This document shows positions 10,600-22,480 of a DNA stretch of 64,000 nucleotides, in pieces. The stretch covers positions 186,001 through 250,000 of the forward strand of contig JAHDVF020000867.1 of assembly GCA_022606425.2 (NCBI GenBank). Direction: 5' to 3'. This stretch comes from Lepidostoma basale (taxonomy: Eukaryota; Arthropoda; Insecta; Trichoptera; Lepidostomatidae). The notes under the pieces are model-generated. The model was not told the origin of the DNA. It saw nothing but the letters and a program-made list of their open reading frames with translations, and did no database searches. Within the stretch, counting starts at the first letter, position 1. Each line of letters opens with the position of its first letter. Position numbers and translations under genes: made by a program.

Positions 10600-10887
10600 A
10601 ACTAACTAACTAACTAACCATCACGCCATTTCCCCGGAGGGGTAGGCAGAGAGGATGGATCGCCTCAATGCTCTGTCCTGGTATACCTCTCGGGATTCCT
10701 CTACATTCATACATCTTACCATGCACGCACGTCGATTATTCCGACTTCGAATGTGACCGCCTTTTAGTAATTGATTAATTTGGTCTTGCCATGTTTTCCT
10801 CGGTCGTCCTCGGCTTCTTTTTCCACTCACGCTGCTTGTGTACAACTTTTTAACCATTCTCTTCTCTTCCATTCGTTCCATATGCCA
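10600..10887 (-). mobile_element. TTAG-tailed RTE-like LINE, subfamily 2
   Basis: (CTAA)n tail, then the minus-strand frame ending RRSILSAYPSGEMA, with MERMEEKRMVKKLYTSSVSG, KRSRGRPRKTWQDQINQLLK and GGHIRSRNNRRAC. The VKKLYTSSVSGKRSRG and NQLLKGGHI spelling defines subfamily 2, shared with 44028-44505 and 47794-47945. It is 5'-truncated at the MERM box. Confidence 0.8.
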
Positions 10888-10899
10888 AGGCAATATTAA

Positions 10900-10990
10900 A
10901 TGGTTTTGTGTGCATTTATTGACGAACACACAAACTGAAATATTTGGTAATGCCTTAGCGAGACGAAACATGTCATTCCCATTAAACTTA
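10900..10990 (+). repeat. Dispersed repeat, also at 36587-36645 and 37575-37668
   Basis: TTTGGTAATGCCTTAGCGAG ACGAAACATGTCATTCCCAT recurs in inverse orientation at the two other loci. It abuts the RTE fragment. Its origin (LINE 3' UTR or MITE) cannot be decided here. Confidence 0.55.
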
Positions 10991-11456
10991 AAAAAAGCTT
11001 GAAGAAAACATGCGTTTTCATTCGTAATAGTTATTACTGTAAGTATTTCACGAGCGATAACAACAGGCTTATTCTACAAAATAATCTTATTCTTTTATCA
11101 TCTCTCTTTTATCCACTCGACTGTCAATTGCTATCGATTGTTCTTGAAGCGCGCTACTGTGTAAACACCGAGCCGATAGAACCAATCCGTCTCGTCTTTG
11201 ATTGGAGCTAGAAGCCGGCTCTGGGTCTCGTACTGGGAGGAGGCCTGGAGCGGGAGGCCGAGCAGCGGTCCAGGGCGAGACAAGTAGACACCAAAGTAGG
11301 GATACCGAGTACAAAAATATTATATTTACTGCGCAGCAACTCCCGCAACAGTGCTAACGAGATTGTTCTTTTTTTACACCGTGTTGCTTCCCTATTATTT
11401 GAGGTCTGGAACTCGTGTCTACTCTGTGTATCTATCTGGAAACTAATGGTACCCAC

Positions 11457-11915
11457 GTAACTAACTAACTAACCATCACGCCGTCTTCCAGAAGAAGTAG
11501 ATAGAATGAATGGACCGCCACACTGCTCTTTCCTGACGTAATTTTATTGATTTCCTCTACATTTATATATATCGTGTCATGCACCCACGTCGATTTCTCC
11601 GACTCCTCACGCAGTCGACGGTTAGTACGTTTTCCTCGATCTTCCTCCATTTCTTGTACCGTATAGTTAACCTATAGGTACTTTCTAAACTATTATTTAT
11701 TTGATTCTTTCCATGTGTCTAAACCATTTCATTATTTTATTCGTAACACTTGCATTCGCGCTATATTCAATTATCATATAATATATGCATTTTACACTCT
11801 ATTATTTACAGATTTACTACACGTTCTTCTAAGATAACTCTTTCCTACTGCATTTATTCTACTTTCAGCCTACTTTCGCCAGTTTCATGCTTTATTTCCA
11901 TAACTAAGGGTGGGT
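11457..11915 (-). mobile_element. TTAG-tailed RTE-like LINE, degenerate longer copy
   Basis: Starts with (CTAA)n, then CATCACGCCGTCTTCC, and follows the family through the WFGHMERM region (CCATGTGTCTAAACCATTTC) up to the MYGSEAWNWQ box near 11890 (CAGTTTCATGCTTTATTTCC). Many indels destroy the frame. Confidence 0.7.
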
Positions 11916-13229
11916 AGACACCCACGTATTCTAATAAAATGTAAGTTTCCCTCTGACTGCTGTTGCCACGATGTTAGTAGGTAGGTACTTGTACTGTGGC
12001 TGTTGTATTTGTATACTCGTATAATAGTAGTGCTACCACGAGTGTAAGAGAGATTAAAGTATTATACAGGACCGCGTCTACAGAGCGAGTTAGCGAATCA
12101 ATGTAGGCGGCACAGAAACCTAATTTTGTGTTATTATTCGAGAATTGAATTGTTCTGTATGGACTATCGAGGCGAGTCTCGGGGTACACTTGTCGGATAA
12201 ACCGTTGCTCGGGGCAGCCGGCGATATCTCAGTGCTGAGAGCCTGAATATAATTTGGTATTGAGGACATGCAAGTTCATTTCCTGTAGCGGCTAACTGAA
12301 TTTGCATTGTTAATATGTACTTCCAGAATATAAATGCATTCAAAAATCACATTTCAATAGGCTACGCTTATTTTATGTAGAATTTATTTGTTAATGCTCG
12401 TGTCTTAAACGTATAATACTGCTAAAGTCTTTATTTTAAGACAAAACACTTGATTTTGACAATAATAATAATATGCGCCGTTTTTGTAATGTAATTACCT
12501 CAAAAGCGCATTAAGACGTGTTTTAACCGTTAGAATGCCGAGGAGCGCCGTCGCGCTTGTAGGTAGATTAATAGTATTCAATTTCTGTATTTTTATTATC
12601 ATGGTGTGAAACCTAGTGAAGAGAATGTTGAAAGAAATATGAAAATTGGTGTATTTTTACAGAAATGGCACATTGTTTTCTTGTAAATATAAATTATCTA
12701 TAAAAATAGAGATTTCTTTTGATGTTTTAGAATATTTTGGCGAAATAAGTTTGGCACTCAAACGGTTAAATCTACATATAAACGCTGCATTTGATATTCG
12801 CGATCGGCTAAAAAATAATATTAAAAACAAAACAAATATACAGGTTTGAATTTAATTTGGGTATTTAATATGAATATGTAGGTTTCAGCTTTGATCTGAA
12901 ATCTGTCGGCATAGACATGCACTGCACTTACACAACAATCTCTGGGAGAGTATGCTTGATGTATGGTTGTCCTATCCCACTGCAATCATTTTGGACGTGA
13001 TTTTGAAGCTTTGAAGATATATATTCTATCTAAAACATATTTTTTTAGTATAATGTAGATTCTAAATACATGTTTATTATATTGATCCATCTTGTGGATT
13101 GTTTTGCATTCTATACAGCTCCCGTGCTCCCGATCTGAAGTGTATTTATCAGTGTTATATTATATTAGTAACGTTTGGATTATTTGTATCAGTAGTATAC
13201 GTTTATTAGTATTTCGAGTATGTGACATG
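11916..13229. other. No gene recognised
   Basis: AT-rich. GC-richer short patches near 12060-12230 and 12530. No repeat family or coding signature was identified. Confidence 0.35.
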
Positions 13230-14012
13230 TTCTTGCAAGTCTTGGTGTCGAGAATGTGTGAGGGATGCATGTCAAACGATTTAATGATGAATGTCGGAAA
13301 GTCAAAGGTGATAGTTTTTGAGAGGGAAGAGCAAATGACAGTTTGTAACATAAGTGTGAACCAAGAGAACTTGGAGCAGGCGAGTATTTGTGTATTTAGG
13401 TAGCATATTCACAGCGGATGGCCGAACGGATAGTGACGTCGAAAGAAGCGTTGGTGCGGATAACAAAGTGAATGGAGCTTTAAAAATAGTTATTGGAAAC
13501 AAGAATGAAAGCGAAAACGGACGTTCACAATGGAGTTCTGGTCCCAATCCTTATGTATGGAAGCTAAATATGGAACTGGAAGAAGAAGGTTGAGAGCAGA
13601 ATAAATGCGGTAGGGATGAGATCCCTAAGACGTATGTGTGGTAGAACGATTTACGACAGAATCTCAAATGCTAATATAAGAAAATAATGTAGAGCGGAAG
13701 AAGGTATTATGAACAAAATTATGAAAGGATCGCTGCGTTGGTTCAGACATATAGAACGCATGAATGAAGAAAGAATGGTTAAGAAAGTATACGTTATCGA
13801 TGTAAATGAAGTACGGAGTCGAGGTAGACCGAGGAAAACATGACATTACCAAATTAATCAAATTTTAAAGGTTGGTCTTGTTAGAAATCGGAAGAATCCA
13901 CGTGTGTGTATGACTCGTATGAATATGGAGGAATCTAAGAGAGGTGTGTCTGGATAGAGTAGTGTGGCAGTCCATTCTCTCTGCCTACCTCTGCGGGGAA
14001 ACGGTGTGATGT
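13230..14012 (+). mobile_element. TTAG-tailed RTE-like LINE, longest copy, reaching the RT thumb
   Basis: The 5' limit reaches the end of the reverse transcriptase domain: a NVGKSKVIVFERE-like segment at about 13285-13325 and a frame-shifted YLGSIFTADGRTDSDVE at 13390-13440. These are followed by the MRSLRRMC, WFRHIERMNEERM, RGRPRKT and SILSAYLCGETV equivalents. It is broken by frameshifts and stops at several points (for example after EEG at 13593). It shows that the dispersed tails are the 3' ends of a reverse-transcriptase element. Confidence 0.8.
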
Positions 14013-16825
14013 TTTTTTTGTTTGTTTGACATGTTAGTCGCACTAGTTCAAAGATATCAAATGAATAGTGAAACACTGTCGACTTGGCGACCGTCTCTGC
14101 TCCGAGCATAACGAGTTTGTGAGCTCCTAATGTGCTGCGATCCGCGATAACCCGCTCTCACCGGCCGCGGCCGCCACACTTCACTCGGATTAGATACATT
14201 TTCATACCGTTACCGATGACTTTTAGATTCTGGAAACTGATTGAATATGTGAAGTCAACAGTGGAAAAAATTGTTTTAATTCATTTAAAAAAAAAACGCA
14301 ATTGAATGTATACATTAGCCCAGAAGTGTAATTTTTTAATGTATATAAAACTTTCTAAGTATTTTAATTAGTTTAACGAATTATTGAGCGAAGAGAGCGG
14401 AAATATTGTCCAAAATGCCTTCATATTTCCAGAAAACCATGAGGCAGAGGCGCCCATTGACAACTTGGTGGGCCAACATGGGAAAGGAACTGTAGCAAGA
14501 AAACTAGAAAGGAGATAAAAAAAAGAGAGTTAAATGAAGTATTTGTGTATTTGGTTTGATAAAAAAATAAATCTCTTTAAGGTTTCCTAAACGACAAAAC
14601 GACGAAATTTTCCGAATATAATGAAGAAAACATAGTCCATTGTTTTGGCCGAAACACTATGATATTTTAACATTTTATAACTGTTAATTCAAAAACTTTG
14701 TTTTATATCACAAATTGTGCTTATTTTTCTTTACGACAGCTGTTTCATCAACCAATGTTGACATCATCAGGTGTTACAAAAATATATATTTTCAAATCTT
14801 TGTGTACGAGTATTTGTTCCCAAGTCAATTTGAATAATTGATTTGATATAATTTTGAAGTTCTTGCTGAAATTGAAAAAGAAAACATAAGTTAATATATA
14901 AAATATCGAGTCCAAGCTTCGAATCAAAGCGCCTTTGAGGTGAGTTATTCACGAAAACGGCGCTATACAAATTAGCCTAATTATTATTATAAGCTTGAAC
15001 CCAAGTGCCCTTGATCAGGATCCTAAAGTTCTGTCCCCTCGAAAGTCACCCGTATTATTGAAAAATAACGAATTTATGAAGTTTCCTATGTTTTATGAGG
15101 CGCCATTATAAAAATTTAAATCTCAACCCCTCCCACGAAACAGGAACAAAATCCAATCGTCCAAAAAACTATTCACCCGCGCGCCAAATAGAAATACACA
15201 AAACAAATTGAAATTGCCTCCCCGCTCCGGGCCGCACTACGTTGTAAGGGTTAACCGAGCCGGTGGGAAGAAGTGTTTTCCTCTATTAACGACTCCCTTT
15301 TGGCTTACCGATGGTTGTGAAAATAATAAAATATATCGCTTTAATAAACAACGGTGGAAAAAGTAGCGCGCGTGCCCGGAATAAGGCTCTCGCGCCCGCC
15401 GCCGCCGGTAGCCCCGCTTAATAGGACATATTCCTACTATGGAGACGGCCGCGGCGCGGACGGTGGTCGGGTACACTCTCCTTCACACGGTAATCATGTA
15501 AGAAACTAAAAGAAAATTCCTAGCTCTATTCATTCATATTGATGTATTATTTTTATTGGTAACAAATGCCCGAGCCATAGAGGACTCCCTCCGCTTGCGC
15601 TTACCCGAAGCTGTTATAGGCGCAGCGGCTGCTTCGGGTTTTTCAAACTTTTGAGAATCCCCTCGCTAGGCGAAACAAATTTGTATCTAATATTTATATT
15701 ATTAAAATCAATGTTAAACCAATTAAACAACTGCTTTGATATTATAATTTATAAGGTAGTTTTTCAAAACATATACCTCAACCATCAATAATCAATGAAG
15801 TATTTTTTTTCCCCGATTACGTGACGATCTCTATTAATGAAGTCCCACGAACGAACATGTTAAAATTAATAATAAACTATTTGGTATTGCATTTTTTTAA
15901 ACCGCGTCTTATTGAATTTAGTATGTGTGATCATACATTTGATGCTTGCTATTTTAGATTGAATAATTTCATTAACATCTTAAATACTCGAAATAAAATA
16001 AATACCAGAAAGTTGTAAAGAAACTGTCCGGTCAATCAACGATGTGTGCGAATTGTTTCGTGTTTAATATGAATTAGCGACATTCCCGCCTCCCTTGCCC
16101 AGGGAGTTGGACTTGCGGGCGGGCTGTCCTGTAGTTAGGCACATAGTTATGGGGGTTGTCAGGCGAGGATAAGGCAGACGGATGGGCCCATTACTCGCTC
16201 CTGCCCCTCCCCCGCTCCCGCCCCTCTCGCAGCGGCCGCAACCCCTAACGGTGTCGAATTAAAGGACTTACTTTAAGCCCAAAATACATTTCATGGCCAG
16301 AAAGCTAAATCTAATGTTAACTGAGAGTGTAGTGTCTGAAACACTGGCGAATGAAATGGGTTTAGAATGAGTATTACTATTTCTATTAGGATTGTCACCG
16401 GCGATGGCCGCCGCCGTTAATGCCCCGACAGATTTATTACCGCAATCTACAATCACCGCCACCCGATGAGGTCTCTCCAGATCTATTAAGAATCAATGCG
16501 TTGTAAAACATTCAACGACAAACTCGCTCGCAAGCCTGATATGAGCGAAATCACGAAGAAATTCTACGATATTCTGAATGCACACTCCATATGAATAGAT
16601 CACGAAATCGTTATTGACCGAGGTAAACATGGCACGACTATTCGGGAAACGGTCTTATGGTATGGTAGGTTATTTATATAAATTAAAATAACAACAAGGG
16701 TTATGGCAGCAAAAGCTCTGAGCCGCACTGTAAGCGGAGTGATACGAGTATATTTATCATTGATTTTCTGTAAGAATGCACCAGTTTGCAACTCGTTATT
16801 CCCCAATTATGAAATAATGAAAGTA
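14013..16825. other. No gene recognised; several GC-rich blocks
   Basis: GC-rich unique-looking blocks at about 14140-14195, 15340-15480, 15580-15640 and 16085-16255 lie in AT-rich sequence. GACATCATCAGGTGTT at 14759 recurs as GGCATCATCAGGTGTT near 39681. None of the open frames has coding support. Confidence 0.35.
14890..14985 (-). repeat. Dispersed repeat shared with 21955-22030
   Basis: On the minus strand TTTGTATAGCGCC, TCACCTCAAAGGCGCT and GAAGCTTGGACTCGAT align in order with TTTGTATAGCGCC, TCACTTCAAGGGCGCT and GGAAAGCTT at 21963-22022 on the + strand. About 80% identical by eye; family unknown. Confidence 0.5.
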
Positions 16826-18112
16826 TTAGGTCCTTACATATGAAATTAGCGTTTTGCCGTACTGGCAACTTTGATCTCAAATATCTTCTCTTTGGTTAGG
16901 AATTCCAAATTCAAATTTATACAGCTATTTACTCAAGTATTTGTGTTTCGAAAATTATAATTCATTTGTTTTTTCCGCAATTGTTTTTTTTCTTTGCGTC
17001 ACTCAGTTTACAAAATGGAAAACTTGAAATATCGCGTTATTTACGAGTACGAGTTCCACCGTGGCACCAGTGCTGCAGAAACGGCTCGAAGGATTAATGA
17101 TGTGTATGGCAACGGTGCCGCAAAAGAAAACACAGTGCGTTTTTGGTTCCAACGTTTTCGTTCTGGAAATTTCGACCTGCAGAACAAGCCCCGTGGACGG
17201 CCGGAGACCAAAGTTGATAATGAAGAATTGAAGGCTATTGTGGAAGCGGATCCATCGCAAACCACGTCCGAGTTAGCTGCAGGCTGCGGTGTTAGTGATA
17301 AAACTGTTTTAATCCACTTGAAGCAAATTGGGAAGGTGAAAAAGCTTGAAAGGTGGGTACCTCACGAATTGAGTGAAGCAAATCAACAAACGCGCGTTGA
17401 CTGCTGCGTTGCATTACTCAACCGGCACAATAATGAAGGGATTTTGAATCGAATCATTACCTGTTATGAAAAGTGGATCCTGTATGATAATCGGAAGCGC
17501 TCATCGCAATGGCTGAACCCTGCCGAACCAGTCAAACCATGCCCCAAGCGAAAATTGACTCCAAAAAAGTTACTTGTGAGCGTTTGGTGGACTAGTGCTG
17601 GTGTCGTTCACTACAGCTTTCTTAAATCTGGCCAGACGATTACGGCAGATGTCTATTGTCAGCAACTGCAAACCATGATGGAAAAGCTAGCTGCTAAACA
17701 ACCGAGGCTGGTTAATCGCTCTAGGCCACTGCTGCTTCATGATAACGCTAGACCACACACTGCACAACAGACGGCAACCAAATTAGAAGATCTTCAATTG
17801 GAATGTCTAAGACATCCACCGTACTCTCCGGACCTTGCCCCAACAGATTACTATTTTTTTCGAAATTTGGATAACTTCTTGCAAGGGAAAAAATTCAACT
17901 CCGATGGGGCAGTCCAAACCGACTTCAAAGATTTTATTGATTCCCGTCCGAATGGTTTTTTTAGTAAAGGGATCGATGAACTACCTATGAGATGGCAAAA
18001 GTGCATAGATAGCAATGGTACATACTTTGATTAAATAAATATATTATATTTAAAAAAAATCAACTTTATGTTGCTCCCATACAAAACGCCAATTTCATAT
18101 GTAAGGACCTAA
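16826..18112 (+). mobile_element. Complete mariner element
   Basis: 1287 bp with 31-bp terminal inverted repeats (16826-16856 and 18082-18112; TTAGGTCCTTAC at the tips; one mismatch) and TA target duplications at 16824-16825 and 18113-18114. It contains one uninterrupted transposase gene. Length, TIR length and TA site are as expected for mariner elements of the cecropia/Hsmar1-like group. The near-perfect TIRs and intact frame indicate a recent insertion. Confidence 0.95.
17015..18034 (+). CDS. Mariner transposase, intact frame but first catalytic Asp replaced by Tyr
   Basis: A 339-residue transposase (an in-frame ATG at 16994 would add 7 residues; the MENLKYR start fits the family). The N-terminal paired-type helix-turn-helix region, which would bind the TIRs, carries AAETARRINDVYG and RFWFQRFRSGNFD. 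The linker has the mariner WVPHEL motif (about 116-121). The catalytic domain has HDNARPHTA with Asp243 and YSPDLAPTDYYFF with Asp278, 34 residues apart, the D,D34D signature. The first acidic residue should lie in the TCDEKW motif; here codon 17465-17467 is TAT, giving TCYEKW (Tyr151). Loss of a metal-binding Asp should abolish cleavage while leaving DNA binding possible. Confidence 0.93.
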   Translation: MENLKYRVIYEYEFHRGTSAAETARRINDVYGNGAAKENTVRFWFQRFRSGNFDLQNKPRGRPETKVDNEELKAIVEADPSQTTSELAAGCGVSDKTVLIHLKQIGKVKKLERWVPHELSEANQQTRVDCCVALLNRHNNEGILNRIITCYEKWILYDNRKRSSQWLNPAEPVKPCPKRKLTPKKLLVSVWWTSAGVVHYSFLKSGQTITADVYCQQLQTMMEKLAAKQPRLVNRSRPLLLHDNARPHTAQQTATKLEDLQLECLRHPPYSPDLAPTDYYFFRNLDNFLQGKKFNSDGAVQTDFKDFIDSRPNGFFSKGIDELPMRWQKCIDSNGTYFD

Positions 18113-18114
18113 TA

Positions 18115-18849
18115 TATGCATAGAAAATATCCTGCCTGTAATATAAGCTAGTTACGCAGTTAGTTAAGTTAGTACGCAGATGGTTCCATTGCATTGGTGG
18201 AGCGGTTAATATGGTAAATCATTAATTGGACATGACATTGAAGCACGAATGATCTGAGCCAGTTCCCCCAGAGATGGCCAAAAGCTTGCAGAGAGTGCGC
18301 TCCTCCCGGCGCGGTGGCTGTGTGAGTGCAGCGGTCTATAAATAGCCCCGGTCTATTAGCGTGCACTGGGCTACTGGGGTACCCCACCGAAGGGCCGTCT
18401 GGCGAGACATTCGCTTCCTATTTGTTCTCTCCCGCCCTCCCCTCCCTTCCCGCCTTGCGGTGGTCGACCTCACCAGGAATGCCGGAATCCCGAAGCGATA
18501 TTCGCGGTTTGATGTATGAGGTCGAAGCGAGAGAGATTGATCATTATGTTAATTGAAAATGATGGCAGCGTTTCTTGTCTCCATTTATTTCACTCCGATT
18601 ATGCCAACGAAAATCCGTCTTAATTGATAGTTAATTTTTTGGTTTGTTTCCACAATATTCCACGTCCACAATATGTTTATTGTCAAATGAGAAGCGTACA
18701 TAATTTATGATAATTTTAAATAATATAATATATTTAATTGTGTGTAAATGAAATAATGTAATTCCACAGAATTAATTCAATAAATATAAGAAATTTCAGT
18801 ATTTCTTGGATTGGGGGTAGGATATTATGGATGAAGATTTTTTCTTTTT
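18115..18849. other. No gene recognised
   Basis: A GC-rich block (18240-18500) precedes AT-rich DNA. No coding or repeat assignment. Confidence 0.35.
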
Positions 18850-19288
18850 TGAAGACTACAGGGGAAAAACAAGGAATGTCAGTAGAAGGTTAATTTGAAT
18901 AAATTGAGAATAAAGCTAATCAAAGTCTATATATTTCTTAGCAATTAGCAGTCGATTATCTGGCCATAGTCGATGACACACATGATTTTTGAATATGAAA
19001 TTTTTAAGATAATCAAATGATTTTACTGAAATCTCTTGATGGAAGTTCATTTTAAATAATAATTAAATAAAACGATGTTTTTTAACTACTTCCACTTTTG
19101 TCTTTATTTAGACAGCGACCGGTCGCTGTCTAAATAAAGACAAAAGTGGAAGTAGTTAAAAAACATCGTTTTATTTAATTATTATGAAATTTTTACTGTG
19201 GATAGATACGTATAAATGCCGCTAGATGGCATTATTACATTTATTTAGAATTTTAACTGACATTCCTTGTTTTCCCCTGTAGTCTTCA
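18850..19288. mobile_element. Inverted-repeat element (MITE-like) enclosing a perfect palindrome
   Basis: Outer arms 18850-18883 and 19256-19288 are inverted repeats with one length difference (TGAAGACTACAGGGGAAAA at the tips, ending CAAGGAATGTCAGT). Homology continues weakly inwards. No transposase frame is present. A target duplication could not be fixed. This looks like a non-autonomous element of about 439 bp that contains, or was invaded by, the palindrome at 19056-19185. Confidence 0.55.
19056..19185. repeat. Perfect 130-bp palindrome
   Basis: Two 65-bp arms meet without a spacer at 19120/19121 (GACAGCGACC|GGTCGCTGTC) and are exact reverse complements. One arm in single copy, with a few differences, occurs at 27771-27850, where ACCGGTTTCGCC follows instead of the turn. 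So the palindrome is two head-to-head copies of the end of a dispersed repeat. Confidence 0.92.
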
Positions 19289-19309
19289 TTTATCATACGT
19301 ATTTTTATG

Positions 19310-19495
19310 TTTTCAATTCTTGGACCTTTTGGCTTACAGATATTCAGCTCTTGTGGCTATTCCTCTTACGTCTGATGGGAACATTGTAGGAAGGTGATTT
19401 GGAGGGTTGTTTTTATGCGGGGGCGTGATTCGTGTGGCCCAAAGTGTTCCTCTTAAGGAGGATCGATTTTGGGCGCTTGTGGCGGCTACCATCGT
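19310..19495 (-). mobile_element. Family B LINE 3' end
   Basis: TTGGCTTACAGATATTCAGC, TCTTGTGGCTATTCCTCTTA, CGTCTGATGGGAACATTG and GTGTTCCTCTTAAGGAGGAT match 32590-32770 closely. No coding part remains. Confidence 0.7.
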
Positions 19496-20793
19496 AAGAA
19501 ATATTACTAAAAATAAATATATACACTTGATTGTATTTTGTTTTATTGAATCAGCTGGTTTCGCTCCCGCCGGAGCTTCGTCACGGTTACCTGAACAAAA
19601 TTTTCCAGTTTTTTTGTAGCCCTAATGAAGCGCAGGCGGGAACGAAATCGATAAAGCAAAATAAAGTGGTGTAAAAACCAAGTAATCAAGTGTTTTTTTG
19701 TAAATACATAAGGTGGTTTCTATAAAAGTACGAAAATGTGACTAATGTATAAAAACAAAATGATCTTATAAGGATTACCTAATTGTATCTCAATAGAGAC
19801 GAGGATGTAAATTGTTTTCTGGGAACAGAATATGGTGACCGAGGCGCTTACAGGACTTATGACCTGTCATTGGTTGGGTTGAGCGATCGCTTTATGTTTA
19901 ACAACATTCCCCATTCCTCCTTTCTTGTGACCACCACGTCTGACAAATTTTTGGAACTTGTATATATGCTAGGATCCCACGCTTATCTTTACATTTTTTT
20001 AAGTTGACTCTACACTAGCGTCATCTATTAAGATTGGGAAGCATTAAGCAGAAATCTTTATTAATGCACTGTGAAAGGCTTTGCAATTATCATACAGTGC
20101 TAGATTACGCCTGGAGATGTATCTCCAATTTTTATGCCTTGACTTGGACCAGTTATTTTACACAACATCCAGTATTTGTCTACAAGAATTTGTATATTCA
20201 AAATGTTGTACAAAATGATTTGCCTATTTTCTGCAAATGCCTTCTTACAGGGGGGAAACAGTTAACCTTTGAGAAGTAATAGTGTCCTCAATTGCGGTTC
20301 ACAATTTCGTAAAGGTCTCCGCGACCAAACACGATGGTCGCTAATATAATAGAGATTGTATTTAGCGGTCTCTGCTGGCGGAATGGATTATTTTAATTAA
20401 CCCAATCGTCGCTCTCGTTTTATTTGATTCCGGCCCAGATTTGAAGAAACTTGCGTCAAGTGAGAGACACTGGTGTGAGGAATCTGGGCGTGAGAGCGGG
20501 GAGGATTAGCCGAGGGGTGAGGTGGGGACCCGAAGTGGAAAGGTGAGGCCTGAAGGATTTAGGTGGAGAAGTGTGGAAATGGCTCGGTGGGGTGGGAGGG
20601 AGACGAAGCGACCTTATTGTTAAATTGAACGTTATCACAATTGTTTGTAGACCAAAAAAATACACTCCGATTTCTAATACAAATCACAAGTTTTTTTTCT
20701 AACTTACAATAACGGTTTGAATGACGATGACGTTTAAAATACATCTCGTGTTTATATATTATAAAATACATTCAAACTGTACAGTGGATCTCA
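19496..20793. other. No gene recognised
   Basis: CTGGTTTCGCTCCCGCCGG near 19556 is similar to the CGGTTTCGC motif of the palindrome family. A GC-rich GGTGGGG-type block lies at 20460-20600. No supported gene. Confidence 0.35.
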
Positions 20794-21020
20794 AAACGTA
20801 TACGGAACTAAAAATAGACGAAGATTGAGGAAAACATGGCACGATCAAATCAATCAAACATTAAATGTCGTCTACTTGAAGAGTCGGAGAAATCGACGTA
20901 CGTGCATTGCACGATGTTTGAATGTTGAGGAACGAGAGAAGTATGTAACGATAGAACAGTATGGCGGTCCATTCTATCTGCCTCCCCTTTCGAGGAGACG
21001 GCGTGAAGGTTAGTTAGTTT
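20794..21020 (+). mobile_element. TTAG-tailed RTE-like LINE fragment
   Basis: Sense copy: GAGGAAAACATGGCACGATC, GTCGGAGAAATCGACGTACG, then GGCGGTCCATTCTATCTGCC and GGCGTGAAGGTTAGTTAG. A 62-codon stretch is still open (MRKTWHDQINQTLNVVYLKS). Confidence 0.75.
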
Positions 21021-22260
21021 TTGTATATATCGTGTTATTTTTTATTAATCCAATTAACATCGTAGTGATAGTGAGACTACCCTCGGGAAGCATCTATCTG
21101 TATCAAATTATATATTTATTTAAATTTATTAATTATCTGATTTTTCTTAATTGTTTATGTTTATGATAATGTTTAAAAAATCTTATTCTATAATTGTAAA
21201 CGAATTGGAAAATTTCTTTAATGTTTATAATTTTTTTTAAATAAATTCAATTGAATCCGCGCGAGCTGTGAGGAGCGCGGTTTTCCATTTTGTTAACTGG
21301 GGGGTGGGGGTATTAAATGTGCGCAGGAACTTTCCCCCAGAAGCACGAGCAGGCCGACAGACCCTCCTCGGAAGCATGGCGGGCGCGCGTTTTACCGACT
21401 ATTACACGATGCGGGCACTTGATTAAGTTCTCTTTACCGCCGCCATTTACCGATCCAAATCGCTCCGGGCCCAGAGAAGAACCGAGCCGCTGACGGAGAT
21501 ACAAAGAAAACCCGTTGCTGCTCTGTAGTGACCCACTCGGCCGCCGGAGAGCGGTGACATAATTACCTCGGGCAGGTACCCCTGGCGCTGGCATGGCGGG
21601 TCCTACCGAGCCACTCTAAACACTCGCAAAATATGGTCTTCCTTTCTTGTGAGCAGTTCATATTATTATTTTAATGTCATGAATTGGGAGATAATTTTCT
21701 TTAATAAACGCTCGGGTTCAGATTTAAACTTTGACATTTGACGTACATTTTATCTAATCCTAAATTTGTCATAAGCATGCGCTCTATTTATTTTGATGAG
21801 GATAAGACTGCCTTTTATTTGAAAATTTCAAATACTGACGGTGGGTTTGGTAGCGAGACCGACGATAGACATCCGGTGTTTTAAAACAATGTCTGAATAA
21901 AATAAGTGGTATCCATTAATATATATTATGTTCGTAAAAACTACCGATACTTATGATGATGATTTGTATAGCGCCATTTTTGTAAGAGATTCACTTCAAG
22001 GGCGCTCAACGTCCGGAAAGCTTCTCTTAAAAAGAAAAACTTACCAGTACACTTCGGACACAAATATCGTTTGTATTAGATATTTTGATATTCCTTGTTA
22101 TAGTTTAACGTGTTTTGTGTTACAAGGACATTGTCAAAATGTTGATTTGATATTGTTTTGATAATGTCTTAGCAATGCGTAAAATGTTAGCGTAACAATT
22201 AAATTAAAGCACCTTACAATACGCGAACTTCAAACGATTTTATGTGGACACCTCTGTTCA
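21021..22260. other. No gene recognised; GC-rich block
   Basis: A GC-rich block at 21310-21610 is open on the minus strand for 93 codons but lacks homology and splice support. The repeat at 21955-22030 matches 14890-14985. The rest is AT-rich. Confidence 0.35.
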
Positions 22261-22480
22261 TAACTAACTAACTTACCATCACGCCACCCCTCTCCGGAGG
22301 GGTAAACATAGAGGATGGACCGCTTTACTGCTCTATCCTGACATACCTCTCGAGATTAATCTACATTCATAAATCGTAACACGCACGGTCGTTGATTTTT
22401 CCGACTTGAAATGTGGCTGCCTTTTAGTAATTTGGTCATGCCACGTTGGCCTCGGCCATCCTCAACTACTTTTTCCATTG
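22261..22480 (-). mobile_element. TTAG-tailed RTE-like LINE, subfamily 2, degenerate
   Basis: TAACTAACTAACTTACCATC start, then GGAGGGGTAAACATAGAGGA TGGACCGC, CTACATTCATAAATCGTAAC and GGTCATGCCACG. Truncated at the GKRSRGRP region. Confidence 0.7.

Noticed and set aside
17003..17265. Two minus-strand frames over the mariner
   Set aside because: Antisense shadows of the transposase coding region.
21313..21594. 93-codon minus frame
   Set aside because: Composition-driven; no conserved motif, domain or splice support.
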